A DNA stretch of 64,000 nt from an uncultured Christensenella sp. (GCA_910579525.1 CAJTUK010000002.1:248001-312000), one strand, 5' to 3'. Positions 50,060-59,252 are shown, numbered from the stretch's first letter. Numbers and translations: made by a program. The notes: generated from the sequence alone by a model not told the origin.

Positions 50060-50716
50060 ATGACTTACAAACAGCAGTTTATTAAATTTATGGTTGAAAA
50101 CGGCGTTCTCAAATTCGGCGAGTTCACGCTCAAAAGCGGGAGAAAAGCGCCCTACTTTATAAACACGGGCAATTATAAGTCGGGAGCCCAACTCGCTAAA
50201 CTCGGCGAATATTACGCGCAGTGTATAGCTGACAATAAAATCGAGGCGCAAACGTTGGTGGGACCCGCCTATAAGGGCATACCTTTGGCTGTTACCACCG
50301 CGGTTTCGCTTGCGCAAAATCACGGCAAGGACCTTTTTTATTGTTTTGACAGAAAGGAAGCGAAGGACCACGGCGAGGGCGGTTTGTTCGTAGGCAAACA
50401 GCTTGAAGACGGCGAAAAGATAATTATAATAGAGGACGTAATGACTTCCGGCAAGGCGTTGAGAGAACTTTTGCCCAAACTCAAAGCGAGCGCAAACGTT
50501 GAAATTGCGGGAATGGTTATTTCGGTGGACAGAATGGAAAGGGGGCTTGAAAGCAATCTTTCCGCAGTGCAGGAAGTTTATAAAGAGTTCGGTGTGAAGG
50601 TTTATTCCATAGTCACTATGGCGGATATTATCGAAGCCATTGAAAGCGGAGTAATAGACGGCAAAGAATATCTTTCGCAAATGAAAGCGTACCGCAGTCA
50701 ATACGGCGTCGAATAA
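50060..50716 (+). CDS. pyrE: Orotate phosphoribosyltransferase
   Basis: 218 residues. The PRPP-binding motif is I-I-I-I-E-D-V-M-T-S-G-K-A. The N-terminal F-T-L-K-S-G-R-K-A-P-Y-F and G-P-A-Y-K-G-I-P are canonical. It makes OMP from orotate. Last gene of the pyr cluster; a terminator follows. Confidence 0.96.
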   Translation: MTYKQQFIKFMVENGVLKFGEFTLKSGRKAPYFINTGNYKSGAQLAKLGEYYAQCIADNKIEAQTLVGPAYKGIPLAVTTAVSLAQNHGKDLFYCFDRKEAKDHGEGGLFVGKQLEDGEKIIIIEDVMTSGKALRELLPKLKASANVEIAGMVISVDRMERGLESNLSAVQEVYKEFGVKVYSIVTMADIIEAIESGVIDGKEYLSQMKAYRSQYGVE

Positions 50717-50738
50717 AAAAATATTAAATTGGACTTTT

Positions 50739-50775
50739 AAAGCCCCGAGCAATACGGCTCGGGGCTTTGTCTTTA
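50739..50775. terminator. Bidirectional terminator after pyrE
   Basis: AAAGCCCCGAGC (50739-50750) pairs with GCTCGGGGCTTT (50757-50768) in a 12-bp stem. Confidence 0.92.
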
Positions 50776-51465
50776 AAACACGGCGAAAGTATAATTCAAA
50801 CCTTTATAATATTTAATTATATCTTTCAACGCCTTTGCGGTGGCGGTTTTAGTGGTTGAATCGTGCGCAAGTAAGACTATATTGTTTTTGTTTGCGGGCG
50901 TAGTAACAGCCGAGTTGAAAATTTCTTTTACGGAGGGGTTTTCGAGTTCTGCGTCGCGCGTAGAAGCGTTCCAGTCCACATAGCGCATTCCGTGAGCATT
51001 TACCGCGCCGATTAGCGATGAAGAAAGCCCGTAACTGCCGCCGGGGAAACGGTAAATGGGCGAAACTCTGCCCGTGGCGCTCCTTATCACTTCGTTACAC
51101 TTATCTATGTCTTTTATAAGGTTTTCGGGCGATGAATAAATGTCGGAATAAACGTGAGAATAGGAGTGAACGGCAACCGTGTGACCTTCTTCAAGTTCTC
51201 TGCGCAAAAGGTATTTGCGCGTTTCGGCGTGCTTCCCTACTATAAAAAAAGTTGCCTTAACGTTTTCTTCTTTCAAGACGTCTAAAATTTTAGGCGTTAC
51301 TCTGTCGCTGGGACCGTCGTCGAAAGTCAGATAAATTACCTTTTTATTCTCCGCGCACTCCGCAAAGGCTATGCCGCTTCTGCCCAGAGCTACGCTTCCG
51401 TAAAACACTATGAGAATTGCGCACATAAGCAACGCTGCGCATATCGCGGTAAAATTTCTGTTCAT
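50773..51465 (-). CDS. Polysaccharide deacetylase (NodB domain), PdaB-like
   Basis: 230 residues. An N-terminal hydrophobic helix (about 6-34) exports or anchors it. The NodB domain has Y-L-T-F-D-D-G-P, the zinc motif H-S-Y-S-H, R-F-P-G-G-S-Y, and V-L-L-A-H-D-S near the end. It probably de-N-acetylates peptidoglycan; PdaB-type enzymes act in sporulation. It is convergent with pyrE. The SPOR-like gene lies just upstream on the same strand. Confidence 0.9.
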   Translation of the reverse strand: MNRNFTAICAALLMCAILIVFYGSVALGRSGIAFAECAENKKVIYLTFDDGPSDRVTPKILDVLKEENVKATFFIVGKHAETRKYLLRRELEEGHTVAVHSYSHVYSDIYSSPENLIKDIDKCNEVIRSATGRVSPIYRFPGGSYGLSSSLIGAVNAHGMRYVDWNASTRDAELENPSVKEIFNSAVTTPANKNNIVLLAHDSTTKTATAKALKDIIKYYKGLNYTFAVF

Positions 51466-51492
51466 ATCCCTAATATGCGCAGAAATGGCAAA

Positions 51493-52170
51493 TTAATACA
51501 GTTTTATGTTTATCAAAACGTCGGCTGCGGCAATCTGAAGTTTTCGCAGATCTTTAGAAAATATATAGCCGCCCCGCGCCTCTTTGCAAAGCGAATTGAG
51601 GTTGCGCAAATGCGGGGTAAAACAGTTGTCTGCATTAGACGAGAGTAAGCCGCTTATCGCGTTTTCTATATTCAAAATTACGCTTTTTGCTTCGTTTTGA
51701 CCGTACGCGCCGGTGTCGAGCGAATTCGCGCAACCGTAGGCAAGGTCGGAGAGCGAGAATAAAGTGTTAAGGTTACCCTTATAAAGTTCCGCATTGCTTC
51801 GCGCGGAAACGGGAATGGAATATTCCTCCGTTTCTATTTTGAGTACTTCGCAGTCGAGCAAACGGTGTTTCAAACTTGCGCAAACAGCTTCGGCGTCGCG
51901 TTTTTCGTAATAACACGATACGGTTACGTAATATTTGTTTTTATGTTCCAGAACGTAGCCGGCGCCGCCGTAGCTTGACACTGCCGAAGAAATAGACCCC
52001 GCCGAAATCGCATTGTCTTCAACCGCATAGCAAACGAAGTAAAACGTTGTTTTAAAATTGAGTTTTTCGCCGTTACACGCCGCTACGGATACGATTATCA
52101 GAACGGTAGCAGCCAAAACCGCAATTACCGAAACGGTGAACGGTGTAACGCTTCGCCATATTGCTTTCAT
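51493..52170 (-). CDS. Membrane-anchored SPOR-like domain protein
   Basis: 225 residues. One transmembrane helix (about 12-32) ends in V-A-A-C, which could also be a lipobox. Residues about 38-110 look like a SPOR peptidoglycan-binding fold: T-T-F-Y-F-V-C-Y-A, then A-V-S-S-Y-G-G-A-G-Y-V-L, Y-Y-V-T-V-S-C-Y and D-A-E-A-V-C-A-S-L. The helical C-terminal 100 residues are unknown. TATCAT lies five bases before the ATG with no Shine-Dalgarno, another possible leaderless start. Confidence 0.65.
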   Translation of the reverse strand: MKAIWRSVTPFTVSVIAVLAATVLIIVSVAACNGEKLNFKTTFYFVCYAVEDNAISAGSISSAVSSYGGAGYVLEHKNKYYVTVSCYYEKRDAEAVCASLKHRLLDCEVLKIETEEYSIPVSARSNAELYKGNLNTLFSLSDLAYGCANSLDTGAYGQNEAKSVILNIENAISGLLSSNADNCFTPHLRNLNSLCKEARGGYIFSKDLRKLQIAAADVLINIKLY

Positions 52171-52226
52171 ATAATATGATATTTTGTATTTTAAAGATTT
52201 AAAACTTAATAATACCTCAAAATCGC

Positions 52227-52254
52227 TTGCAAATTTAAATTTATTTGTTATAAT
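52227..52254 (+). promoter_or_regulatory. Promoter of tRNA-Thr
   Basis: TTGCAA (52227-52232), 16 bp, TATAAT (52249-52254), 29 bases before the mature 5' end. Confidence 0.75.
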
Positions 52255-52283
52255 AATATAGTCGATTTAAGTTTTGACGTTGT

Positions 52284-52359
52284 GCTACTGTGGCTCAGCT
52301 GGTAGAGCAGCTGATTCGTAATCAGCAGGTCGCCGGTTCGAATCCGGCCAGTAGCTCCA
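52284..52359 (+). tRNA. tRNA-Thr (anticodon CGT)
   Basis: Acceptor arms GCTACTG (52284-52290) and CAGTAGC (52349-52355) pair fully. D-loop GGTAGAG and T-arm GGTTCGAATCC are standard. The anticodon loop TTCGTAA gives CGT at 52317-52319, reading ACG (Thr). CCA is encoded (52357-52359). Confidence 0.97.
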
Positions 52360-52391
52360 AAAATAACACCCGAGCAGGGTGTTATTTTTTT
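52359..52391 (+). terminator. Terminator after tRNA-Thr
   Basis: AAATAACACCC pairs with GGGTGTTATTT, followed by a T-run, directly behind the CCA end. Confidence 0.93.
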
Positions 52392-52486
52392 ACGCCCACT
52401 AAGTCCGTATTTTTTGTATAACGCATAGTTTAACGGCTGTATGTTTTGCATTGGCTTAAATTGCTAATAACCCCGCGGCAAAATAC

Positions 52487-52515
52487 TTGACTATGTATAT
52501 AAATACAATTATAAT
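52487..52515 (+). promoter_or_regulatory. Promoter of the 4Fe-4S/TlpA operon
   Basis: TTGACT (52487-52492), 17 bp, TATAAT (52510-52515). The ATG at 52558 follows, with AAAGGAGG. Confidence 0.85.
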
Positions 52516-52557
52516 ATAATTAGTTAAAAATAATGTATAAATTAAAAGGAGGATGCA

Positions 52558-53379
52558 ATGAAAGCAAAAAAAATCCGCTTATATTACGGAATATTTTTGA
52601 GTGTGTTCACATGCGTTCTCGGTGCGGTTTTCATTGCTTTGGCAGTTACTACTTTTGCCGAAGGCGGCTGGCAGGCGGGGGCTTTTTCACGCGAAATAGT
52701 CGCGCAAAAGCTGTTCCCCGTTTCTATAGTATTTTATTTTTGGGTAGCCGCGATTATAGCGGGTTTTGCGCTTTCGGTAGCGTACCCTTATAACGCGCGC
52801 GCGCAAGTAAAAATAAACGAAAGCGTAACGCTTAAAAGGCTTTCCGCACGTTTGCCGCAAGGCGAGGGGGAAGGTTATGACGCTTCTCTCAAAAAAATTT
52901 ACGTTGAAAAGCGTTCGCGCATAATAGTTTACTGCGTTGGCGCTGCCGTTTGCTTTGCCGGTGCGATAGCGAGCGCCGTGTACTTTTTCAATCCCGCAAA
53001 CTTTACGCAGGGCGAGGCGATAAACGATTCGATGCTCAAAATTCTCATCAACGTGGGGCCGTGGGTGCTCGCTTCGATTATCGGTTGCGTGGGAGTAACT
53101 CTGTATGAAAAATACAGCTTGCTCCGCGAAATCACCGTTTTAAAGAGTTTGATTGCAAGCAACAAAGGCAACCCCGTGGTAAAGAACGGTAAAGAGATTA
53201 ACCCCGTACTTTTAAAAATCAAAAAGACAGTTTCTTCAAAATATTTTATTTGGGGAATAAGGGGCGCGTTCGCCGCGCTCGGCGTAGCATTTATTGTAGT
53301 GGGCGCACTTAACGGCGGTATGCGCGACGTGCTTTATAAGGCGATAAATATCTGTATGGAGTGCATAGGTCTCGGTTAA
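52558..53379 (+). CDS. Four-helix membrane protein paired with the 4Fe-4S/TlpA protein
   Basis: 273 residues with about four membrane helices arranged in two pairs (about 8-32, 52-76, 119-142 and 159-182), and perhaps a fifth near 229-250. The loop K-R-L-S-A-R-L-P-Q-G-E-G-E-G-Y is cytosolic. No cofactor motif; the few cysteines are inside helices. Not recognised. It ends one base before the next gene, so it is almost certainly a subunit or partner of the 4Fe-4S/TlpA fusion. Confidence 0.75.
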   Translation: MKAKKIRLYYGIFLSVFTCVLGAVFIALAVTTFAEGGWQAGAFSREIVAQKLFPVSIVFYFWVAAIIAGFALSVAYPYNARAQVKINESVTLKRLSARLPQGEGEGYDASLKKIYVEKRSRIIVYCVGAAVCFAGAIASAVYFFNPANFTQGEAINDSMLKILINVGPWVLASIIGCVGVTLYEKYSLLREITVLKSLIASNKGNPVVKNGKEINPVLLKIKKTVSSKYFIWGIRGAFAALGVAFIVVGALNGGMRDVLYKAINICMECIGLG

Positions 53380-53380
53380 T

Positions 53381-55096
53381 ATGAAAAGTTTTTTCGTGAA
53401 TTTAAAAAATTGGTTTATTAACCATGCGCCGAGTAAACGCAGGCTTATTCAGATTTATGCGGCGCTTTTATATAACGCAAACATCAAGGGCTTTGTTCAG
53501 GGCAGGATATTTACCGGCGGTACAAAAAATTTGTGCGTCCCCGGTCTTAACTGCTATTCGTGTCCCGGAGCGGTGGCTGCCTGTCCTTTGGGCGCGCTGC
53601 AAAACGCTATGTCGGCGTCCGATAAGACGGCGCCCTATTATATAATAGGTATACTGGCGCTGTTCTGCATAATTTTAGGCAGAACCATATGCGGATTTCT
53701 GTGCCCCGTTGGGCTTGGACAAGAACTGTTATATAAGATAAAGACTCCCAAACTCAAAAAGAACAGAGTAACGCGCGTTTTGTCTTATCTTAAATACATA
53801 ATATTAGTAGTTCTGGTAGTAATACTGCCAATACTGCTTCATTCACCCACGTTCTGCAAATATATTTGTCCTGCGGGTACGTTCGGCGGTGGATTGGGGT
53901 TATTGATTCACCCTGAAAACGGCGATTTTTTCGACGCGCTCGCTTCTCTGTTTACGTGGAAGTTTGCGCTGATGGTTGCAATAATAGTGCTCTGCATTTT
54001 CTGCTTCCGTGCATTTTGCCGTTTTTTGTGTCCGTTAGGCGCGCTCTACGGCTTGTTTAACAGGATTGCGCTGATAGGCGTAACGCTTGATGAGAGCAAG
54101 TGCACCGATTGCGGCTTGTGCTTAAATCATTGTAAAATGGATATTAACCGCGTGGGAGATCACGAATGTATCGAGTGCGGAGAGTGCATCGCCGTTTGCC
54201 CCACGCACGCAATAAGCTGGAAGGGCTCTAAAATATTCCTTCACCCGAACATGATTGAGGCGGCGGAAAAGGCGGAAGTTGCCGCTACGGAAGATACAAC
54301 TGCGCCTTCGCCCGTTTCTGTATTAAACGGCGGAACGGCAAACGAAAATTCTCCCGTTGAGCAAACGTTAACGCTTAATATTGAAAGCGACGTGTTGGTT
54401 GAAGAAGCAGAACCCGTCGAACAGCAGGAATCGGAGAAAAGTAAAAAGCAGGAAAAAGTCAAAACAAAAAAGATCCCGCTCACGTCGGCGCAGGTAATAA
54501 AGCGTAATAAAATCCTCGAAATCGTTGCGTGGTCGCTTGCGGGAGTAATTCTCATAGGCGCGCTCGTTTATTATAACTTTATATTTGACGGTAAAAAGAG
54601 CTCGTTGTCAGAAGGCGATATATGCAGTGATTTCACTTTGCAGGCGTATAACGGCAAAGAAACTTACAGCCTTGCGGATAGTAAAGGTAAAGTAGTTGTA
54701 ATAAACTTCTGGGCAACGTGGTGCCCCGGGTGCATTGAAGAACTGCCTGATTTCAACGTTTTGCAGGAGAATTATGCCGAAGACGTTACGGTAGTAGCGG
54801 TTCACGGTACCGAAGTTACCGAGGACGTACAAGCCTTTATAAACGACAGTAACTGGGATAAATATTCACTGACTTTTATTCAGGACGACGTAAATACGGA
54901 GTTGAAATATTATGAAGCCGGCGTCAAGCAGGAAAGCGAAACGACAGGTCAGTTGTATTCGATGTTGGGCGGTAAGGGCGCTTGGCCTATGACGGTAATA
55001 TTAGACCGAGAAGGTAAAATCTCCGTAGTATGGCAGAACACCGCTTCTTACGAGACCCTCGAAAAGATGGTGCTCCCGCTTATAAACGCAGAATGA
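53381..55096 (+). CDS. NapH-like membrane 4Fe-4S protein fused to a TlpA-like thioredoxin
   Basis: 571 residues. The first part has the C-V-P-G-L-N-C-Y-S-C-P-G-A-V-A-A-C-P-L-G motif, several membrane helices and two C-x3-C-P loops (G-F-L-C-P-V-G and R-F-L-C-P-L-G) typical of NapH/CcoG-type proteins. Two cytosolic [4Fe-4S] ferredoxin motifs follow, C241/244/247/251 and C263/266/269/273. A Glu-rich linker leads to another membrane helix (about 374-395). The TlpA/redoxin domain on the outside has W-A-T-W-C448-P-G-C451. One chain could thus carry electrons from a cytosolic donor across the membrane to a disulfide. Family parts are clear; the electron path is inference. Confidence 0.9.
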   Translation: MKSFFVNLKNWFINHAPSKRRLIQIYAALLYNANIKGFVQGRIFTGGTKNLCVPGLNCYSCPGAVAACPLGALQNAMSASDKTAPYYIIGILALFCIILGRTICGFLCPVGLGQELLYKIKTPKLKKNRVTRVLSYLKYIILVVLVVILPILLHSPTFCKYICPAGTFGGGLGLLIHPENGDFFDALASLFTWKFALMVAIIVLCIFCFRAFCRFLCPLGALYGLFNRIALIGVTLDESKCTDCGLCLNHCKMDINRVGDHECIECGECIAVCPTHAISWKGSKIFLHPNMIEAAEKAEVAATEDTTAPSPVSVLNGGTANENSPVEQTLTLNIESDVLVEEAEPVEQQESEKSKKQEKVKTKKIPLTSAQVIKRNKILEIVAWSLAGVILIGALVYYNFIFDGKKSSLSEGDICSDFTLQAYNGKETYSLADSKGKVVVINFWATWCPGCIEELPDFNVLQENYAEDVTVVAVHGTEVTEDVQAFINDSNWDKYSLTFIQDDVNTELKYYEAGVKQESETTGQLYSMLGGKGAWPMTVILDREGKISVVWQNTASYETLEKMVLPLINAE

Positions 55097-55116
55097 GCGT
55101 TATATAATAAATAATA

Positions 55117-55145
55117 AAATCCCCTGCCAACGGCAGGGGATTTTG
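55117..55145. terminator. Bidirectional terminator between the 4Fe-4S/TlpA gene and lipoprotein genes
   Basis: AAAATCCCCTGCC pairs with GGCAGGGGATTTT (55132-55144) around a short loop. Confidence 0.92.
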
Positions 55146-55153
55146 AATGTGTT

Positions 55154-56548
55154 TTAAAGTTTTTCTACAAGAATCGAATAAGTTATTATGTCGCCCTCTT
55201 TATAACCTGCTGTTTCAAAGTCCGTTACGCTGTCTGTTAAATCGAAAACATAATTTTTTGCAATGTTCAGATTTTTTGTCGTTATTTCGTAAGTGGAGGT
55301 GAACGGGTTGTTCGCCGTTGCGTTGCCGTCTACTTTTTCGGGCTGTATAGATACGAAGTTTGCGCCTACTCCGATAAGACTGTGTATAAACACTTTGTCG
55401 TTTGTAAATCCGCTCCTTATAGTAATTTTATATCTTCCTGCGGTTTCTGCGTTAAAGTTCAGTCTGAACGAGCTTACTTCCCAGATAAGTTTCGCCCGAA
55501 CGTCGGCGTTCGGAGTCTGGGTTAATATAGTCCTGTTCATCAACGCGATTTCTATTTTCTTGATTTCGCCTACGGTCAGCTCGTCAGAAGATTTTATTGC
55601 GGAAAAATTCAAAACTACCGTTCCCGCCGCATTGTTTGCGGTTGATACTTTAAGGGTTTTTCCTCCCGCGATTTTAAAGTCCTGTGTGTATGTTTTTCCG
55701 TCGACTTCGACTCTGAAATTTTCACCGGATACGAAGCAAGGGGAGCCGCCCTTAACGCCGGGAATATCAACCTCCTGCGCGTTGCTTAAATAGGAGCTTT
55801 CGTTTGCGTTGAGTTTGAGCACGAGCGTTTTGCTCATGTCGACGGAGTGAGGCGCGTCCTGCGCGCCCGTTGAAGAAACGGGTGCGAAAACGACTTCGAA
55901 ATCCGTAATATCGTTTGCCGTGCCGATGTCGTAAATTACACCGCTCGTGTATTCAACGAGGACGGTGGAGCTACCTTGATTAACGTAAAAAGTTCCGGGG
56001 TGTTCTGTGTTTCCGTCAGAAAGGGTAAACATTACGTTTGAATTGCTGCATCTGAATTCGTAATAACCGTCTGCAAATCGGGAGGAGGGCTCGAATTCTA
56101 TCGTTTCGTTTTTGTCGCTCAAATTTACGTGTATGCTCTGGAAGTTATAAGCGTTAAGCTTTAAATTCAGCTCGTAGCCGTCTTTAATATTTACGGTGTG
56201 TTTGGATATAACGCTGTAACCAGAGGGAATATCTTCAAAGTCTATTTCAACGGAATAAGAGGAGGTGTCCGCCCAGTCGGTTATATCGAAAACTGCTTTG
56301 CCGTTGCTGTCCGTCGCGCTCTTTAAATCTTTGTTGTTTATATACGCATCGCCGTTCAAAGGCGAAAGGGTAACGTCGATTCCGCCGACTCCGTTGCCGC
56401 CGTCGATATCCGGATAGGAGATGGTGACGGTGTAATATTTTTTGTCGGACGCGGGGTCGTCCTGACAAGCCGCCGCAAAAATCAGAGTGCCGGCCGTAAC
56501 GCAGATAATCGAAACAAGCGCGGCGACAGCTTTAAAAAATCTGTTCAT
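55154..56548 (-). CDS. Lipoprotein with N-terminal beta-sandwich domain (464 residues)
   Basis: The signal peptide ends in F-A-A-A-C. A carboxypeptidase-regulatory-like domain follows (Y-T-V-T-I-S-Y-P-D-I-D-G-G ... A-T-D-S-N-G-K-A-V-F-D). The C-terminal 120 residues look like a PPC-type beta-sandwich: F-N-A-E-T-A-G-R-Y-K-I-T-I and S-T-Y-E-I-T. No enzyme motif. It shares the signal-plus-beta-domain plan with the next three minus-strand genes. A hairpin (56570-56595) separates it from the upstream 131-residue gene in the same transcript. Confidence 0.78.
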   Translation of the reverse strand: MNRFFKAVAALVSIICVTAGTLIFAAACQDDPASDKKYYTVTISYPDIDGGNGVGGIDVTLSPLNGDAYINNKDLKSATDSNGKAVFDITDWADTSSYSVEIDFEDIPSGYSVISKHTVNIKDGYELNLKLNAYNFQSIHVNLSDKNETIEFEPSSRFADGYYEFRCSNSNVMFTLSDGNTEHPGTFYVNQGSSTVLVEYTSGVIYDIGTANDITDFEVVFAPVSSTGAQDAPHSVDMSKTLVLKLNANESSYLSNAQEVDIPGVKGGSPCFVSGENFRVEVDGKTYTQDFKIAGGKTLKVSTANNAAGTVVLNFSAIKSSDELTVGEIKKIEIALMNRTILTQTPNADVRAKLIWEVSSFRLNFNAETAGRYKITIRSGFTNDKVFIHSLIGVGANFVSIQPEKVDGNATANNPFTSTYEITTKNLNIAKNYVFDLTDSVTDFETAGYKEGDIITYSILVEKL

Positions 56549-56603
56549 ACAATTCTCCGTGTTTTTTTAAACCCGCATATGTTTCAATGCGGGTTATGGT
56601 GTT

Positions 56604-56999
56604 TTATAAAGCTTTGACTTTGACTTTTATGGTAATCGAATAACCGTCTTTTTCGGTATCTACCAAAATGCCTTCGTCGTCGTGTTCAAAGCCATCGGTT
56701 AAGAGCTCGTAAGAAGAAGAGTTCAAAACCGCGATATGGAAGTTGTGTCCGCCCTTATACATATCCTGCGAAAGGTCATAAACTATTTTGCCGTTTTTGT
56801 CCGACGCTTTGGGGGCGCACGTTCCGCCTACTAAACAGAAGTTGATTCTCACGCCTTCCACAGGGGTTTCGTCCGTTGCGGATATAACCGTTATTTCGTA
56901 TTGACTCGTGTTTTGGCACGCAGTTGCAAATATTCCCGCGCAAGCTATAAGGCATACGGCAATGCAAGAAATAATCGCAGTTTTAATATACTTTTTCAT
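56604..56999 (-). CDS. Small lipoprotein consisting of one beta-sandwich domain
   Basis: 131 residues. The signal peptide ends in F-A-T-A-C. The mature part is essentially one carboxypeptidase-regulatory-like domain: Y-E-I-T-V-I-S-A-T-D-E-T-P-V-E-G-V-R-I-N-F, then A-S-D-K-N-G-K-I-V-Y-D-L. Two cysteines (C-L-V-G-G-T-C) could form a disulfide. A good GGAGG precedes the start. It looks like a stand-alone version of the N-terminal domain of its larger neighbours. Confidence 0.78.
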   Translation of the reverse strand: MKKYIKTAIISCIAVCLIACAGIFATACQNTSQYEITVISATDETPVEGVRINFCLVGGTCAPKASDKNGKIVYDLSQDMYKGGHNFHIAVLNSSSYELLTDGFEHDDEGILVDTEKDGYSITIKVKVKAL

Positions 57000-57133
57000 A
57001 AATTGCCTCCAAAATTGTTATATACAACAGTTTAACATTTTATTTTACGCAATGCAAACGATTTCATTAAAAAATGAAAAAAAATACACATTTTTCGTAT
57101 ATTTGAACTGCAAACCGTATATTTGCATTGTTT

Positions 57134-57165
57134 ATAAAAAATTCCCCCTCTGTTCGAGGGGGAAT
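57134..57165 (-). terminator. Terminator after the 669-residue lipoprotein gene
   Basis: On the minus strand, ATTCCCCCTC (57165-57156) pairs with GAGGGGGAAT (57150-57141), followed by a T-run (57141-57134). Confidence 0.88.
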
Positions 57166-57183
57166 AAAACCTTAATACGGTTT

Positions 57184-59193
57184 TTAATTTGTTTTAGGAG
57201 CAAAGTATCCGCATGCAAGCAACCAAGGTTGGCTGGGTCTGTCGTCCATACTTGAAGCATCAAGCATAACGTCGTACCAACGCTGATTCATATATCTTAA
57301 AGTAAATAATTTAAGTTCGTCGTTAAGTGCGTAAACCCCTTCTTTACTGCTGGCATATTTTGCGTATTCAGCAATAAAATCAGTGTAATTGTACTTTATT
57401 TTTGTAGAATCTAGACCGTATACGGTGAGATGGTTGTTCTGCTGTTCGGCTCTTGGCGGTTCGCCGTCGGGGGGAGTGGGACGCTCGTTTCCGCCCATAT
57501 ATTCAACAGTTGCAAACGAATAATCGCATTCGCGCAGGTTCTTGGTTATAGCAACGTACACCTCGTATTCTTTTTCGTTTATTTTAACAATATATTTGCC
57601 GTCTTCGTTTTTCTCGGGAACTTGTTCGCCGTTGGGGTCGAGCCACGTCCATGTTGTTCCCTGCGGTTCCTGCTGTATTTCAAGTTTTGATTTAACTTCA
57701 ACTTTTTCTACCTTTGCTTCCGGAACAAGGGGGTCGGCCTCGCCTACTTTCTTTATTATTATTTGAACAGAGGTAGAAGTTACCTTGTCAAGGAAAATAT
57801 GGTACATCATCGTCTGTCCGCCTACAATGTTTCCGTTGTCGTCGAAAGACAAGTAATCGGAAGGATAGTTTTCCGTTAAGGGGAAACTTGCCGCCGCGTC
57901 ATACAATGATTCGCCGTCCTGTGGAGGGTATATCGGTTTGAAGGTTGCATTGGAATACTGCATTATCTTCGGGTTGTCTTCGTGAGCCGATTTGAGCGAA
58001 ATTTCATATTTGCCCGTGATTTTCGGCGAGAATTCGAGGACAGCATCGTCGTTTTCGTTGAACATAAGCGTGTATTCGCCTTCGCTGGTAGCCGCCTGTT
58101 TAATAGGCTCGCGGTTGTAAGATATAGCTATATCAACAGAATAGTGCGCTCTGCCGTCGAGAGAAGATACGGAGAATATCCAGTCCTCGCCCTCTTCCAT
58201 AGAGAGGGGGCGCGTTTTCCTTCCGCCGTTTTCGCTTCCTTTCAGCGTTATTGAATTGTCAAAATCGTCGTAGCTGTCTGTGCGGTAGTACTTAATTAAA
58301 TAATTTCCCGTCTTCAATCTTTCGCCCTCGTTTTCGGGGTCGAGGTCGGGTCTCAAATTAAAGGTATAGGTGCCGGCTTTATTTGCATGCAGAATATAAA
58401 AGCTCTCTTCGGCGCCGTAAGTTTCGGCGGTGAACACGTGGTTTTCTTTATATTCGTCAATGTAAGTTATTAGGGGGCTGTTGAGCGTAGCCCAGTCTTC
58501 GAACTGTGCGTCCGTCATTTTGTTGGAGTCGTTAAGCGTTATCACGGTAGGCTCGAACATCTCAACGTCGACGTTACCGCCTGCGGTTGAGGTAAGCGCC
58601 TGTTTGTGGTGCAACTTGCCGGAGGGTTCGGTTACCAAAACGTTGTAAGTCCCTGCGTTTATAGTAGGGGTGGTGTAACTGCCCTGCGCGTTGGTTTTTC
58701 CGCTCGTAAGCTCGGTTTTTCCGTTCATAACGCGCACGTCGAAGCCCGAAGCCGCCGACCCGTCGGGTTTTTTAACATTTATTGTGTAAGTAGTTTGCTC
58801 ATGATTGAGAACAATCGTCTTTCTCGCCTTGTCTTTTTCCGTTTTAACAGGAATATAAATAAAGCCTTTGGGCAGATAAGAAAGAGTTATTTTATATTCA
58901 CCGGGGGTTTTTATGTCGGGTAAGTGCGCCTTGCCGTAAACGTCGAGCAATCCCTGACTCAAAGTGTTGAGTTGCTTGCCTTCGTCGTCGGTGAGGATAA
59001 CGGCTATTTTGTTTCTTGCCGAACCCGTATCGCTGCTCTTGACGGGGGAACCGTCGGGATAAAGTACGGTGATTTCATAGCCCATTTCTGCGGGGTTGCC
59101 GAAGTCTTCTTTGCATGCCGCCGCAAAAACCGCCGTTGCGGCAAAGCAAACGGCTATCACCGTAAGAGACAATCTTTTAAATATCTTGACCAT
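57184..59193 (-). CDS. Lipoprotein with beta-sandwich domains and C-terminal WLxxC module (669 residues)
   Basis: The lipobox is V-F-A-A-A-C. Two or more carboxypeptidase-regulatory/CNA-B-like domains follow (Y-E-I-T-V-L-Y-P-D-G-S-P-V-K; Y-T-I-N-V-K-K-P-D-G-S-A-A-S-G-F). PPC-like sandwiches follow (K-A-G-T-Y-T-F-N-L; I-T-G-K-Y-E-I-S-L). The C-terminal 70 residues hold a module also found twice in the 979-residue neighbour, ending P-W657-L-L-A-C661-G-Y-F664. Probably co-transcribed with that neighbour, 59 bases upstream. No enzymatic motif is recognised. Confidence 0.78.
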   Translation of the reverse strand: MVKIFKRLSLTVIAVCFAATAVFAAACKEDFGNPAEMGYEITVLYPDGSPVKSSDTGSARNKIAVILTDDEGKQLNTLSQGLLDVYGKAHLPDIKTPGEYKITLSYLPKGFIYIPVKTEKDKARKTIVLNHEQTTYTINVKKPDGSAASGFDVRVMNGKTELTSGKTNAQGSYTTPTINAGTYNVLVTEPSGKLHHKQALTSTAGGNVDVEMFEPTVITLNDSNKMTDAQFEDWATLNSPLITYIDEYKENHVFTAETYGAEESFYILHANKAGTYTFNLRPDLDPENEGERLKTGNYLIKYYRTDSYDDFDNSITLKGSENGGRKTRPLSMEEGEDWIFSVSSLDGRAHYSVDIAISYNREPIKQAATSEGEYTLMFNENDDAVLEFSPKITGKYEISLKSAHEDNPKIMQYSNATFKPIYPPQDGESLYDAAASFPLTENYPSDYLSFDDNGNIVGGQTMMYHIFLDKVTSTSVQIIIKKVGEADPLVPEAKVEKVEVKSKLEIQQEPQGTTWTWLDPNGEQVPEKNEDGKYIVKINEKEYEVYVAITKNLRECDYSFATVEYMGGNERPTPPDGEPPRAEQQNNHLTVYGLDSTKIKYNYTDFIAEYAKYASSKEGVYALNDELKLFTLRYMNQRWYDVMLDASSMDDRPSQPWLLACGYFAPKTN

Positions 59194-59215
59194 AAAAATA
59201 TCCTTTATTTGTATT

Positions 59216-59240
59216 CCGCCCGCGCTGTTAACGCGGGCGG
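59216..59240. other. Intercistronic hairpin between two lipoprotein genes
   Basis: CCGCCCGCG (59216-59224) pairs with CGCGGGCGG (59232-59240). No T-run follows on the minus strand, so it may be an mRNA processing or stability element and not a terminator. Confidence 0.6.
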
Positions 59241-59252
59241 TAGCTTGAGTAA

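Noticed and set aside
52248..52451. 67-codon minus-strand ORF across the tRNA-Thr gene (contains G-R-I-R-T-G-D-L-L)
   Set aside because: It is the antisense of the tRNA and its terminator, a well-known artefact of automatic annotation.
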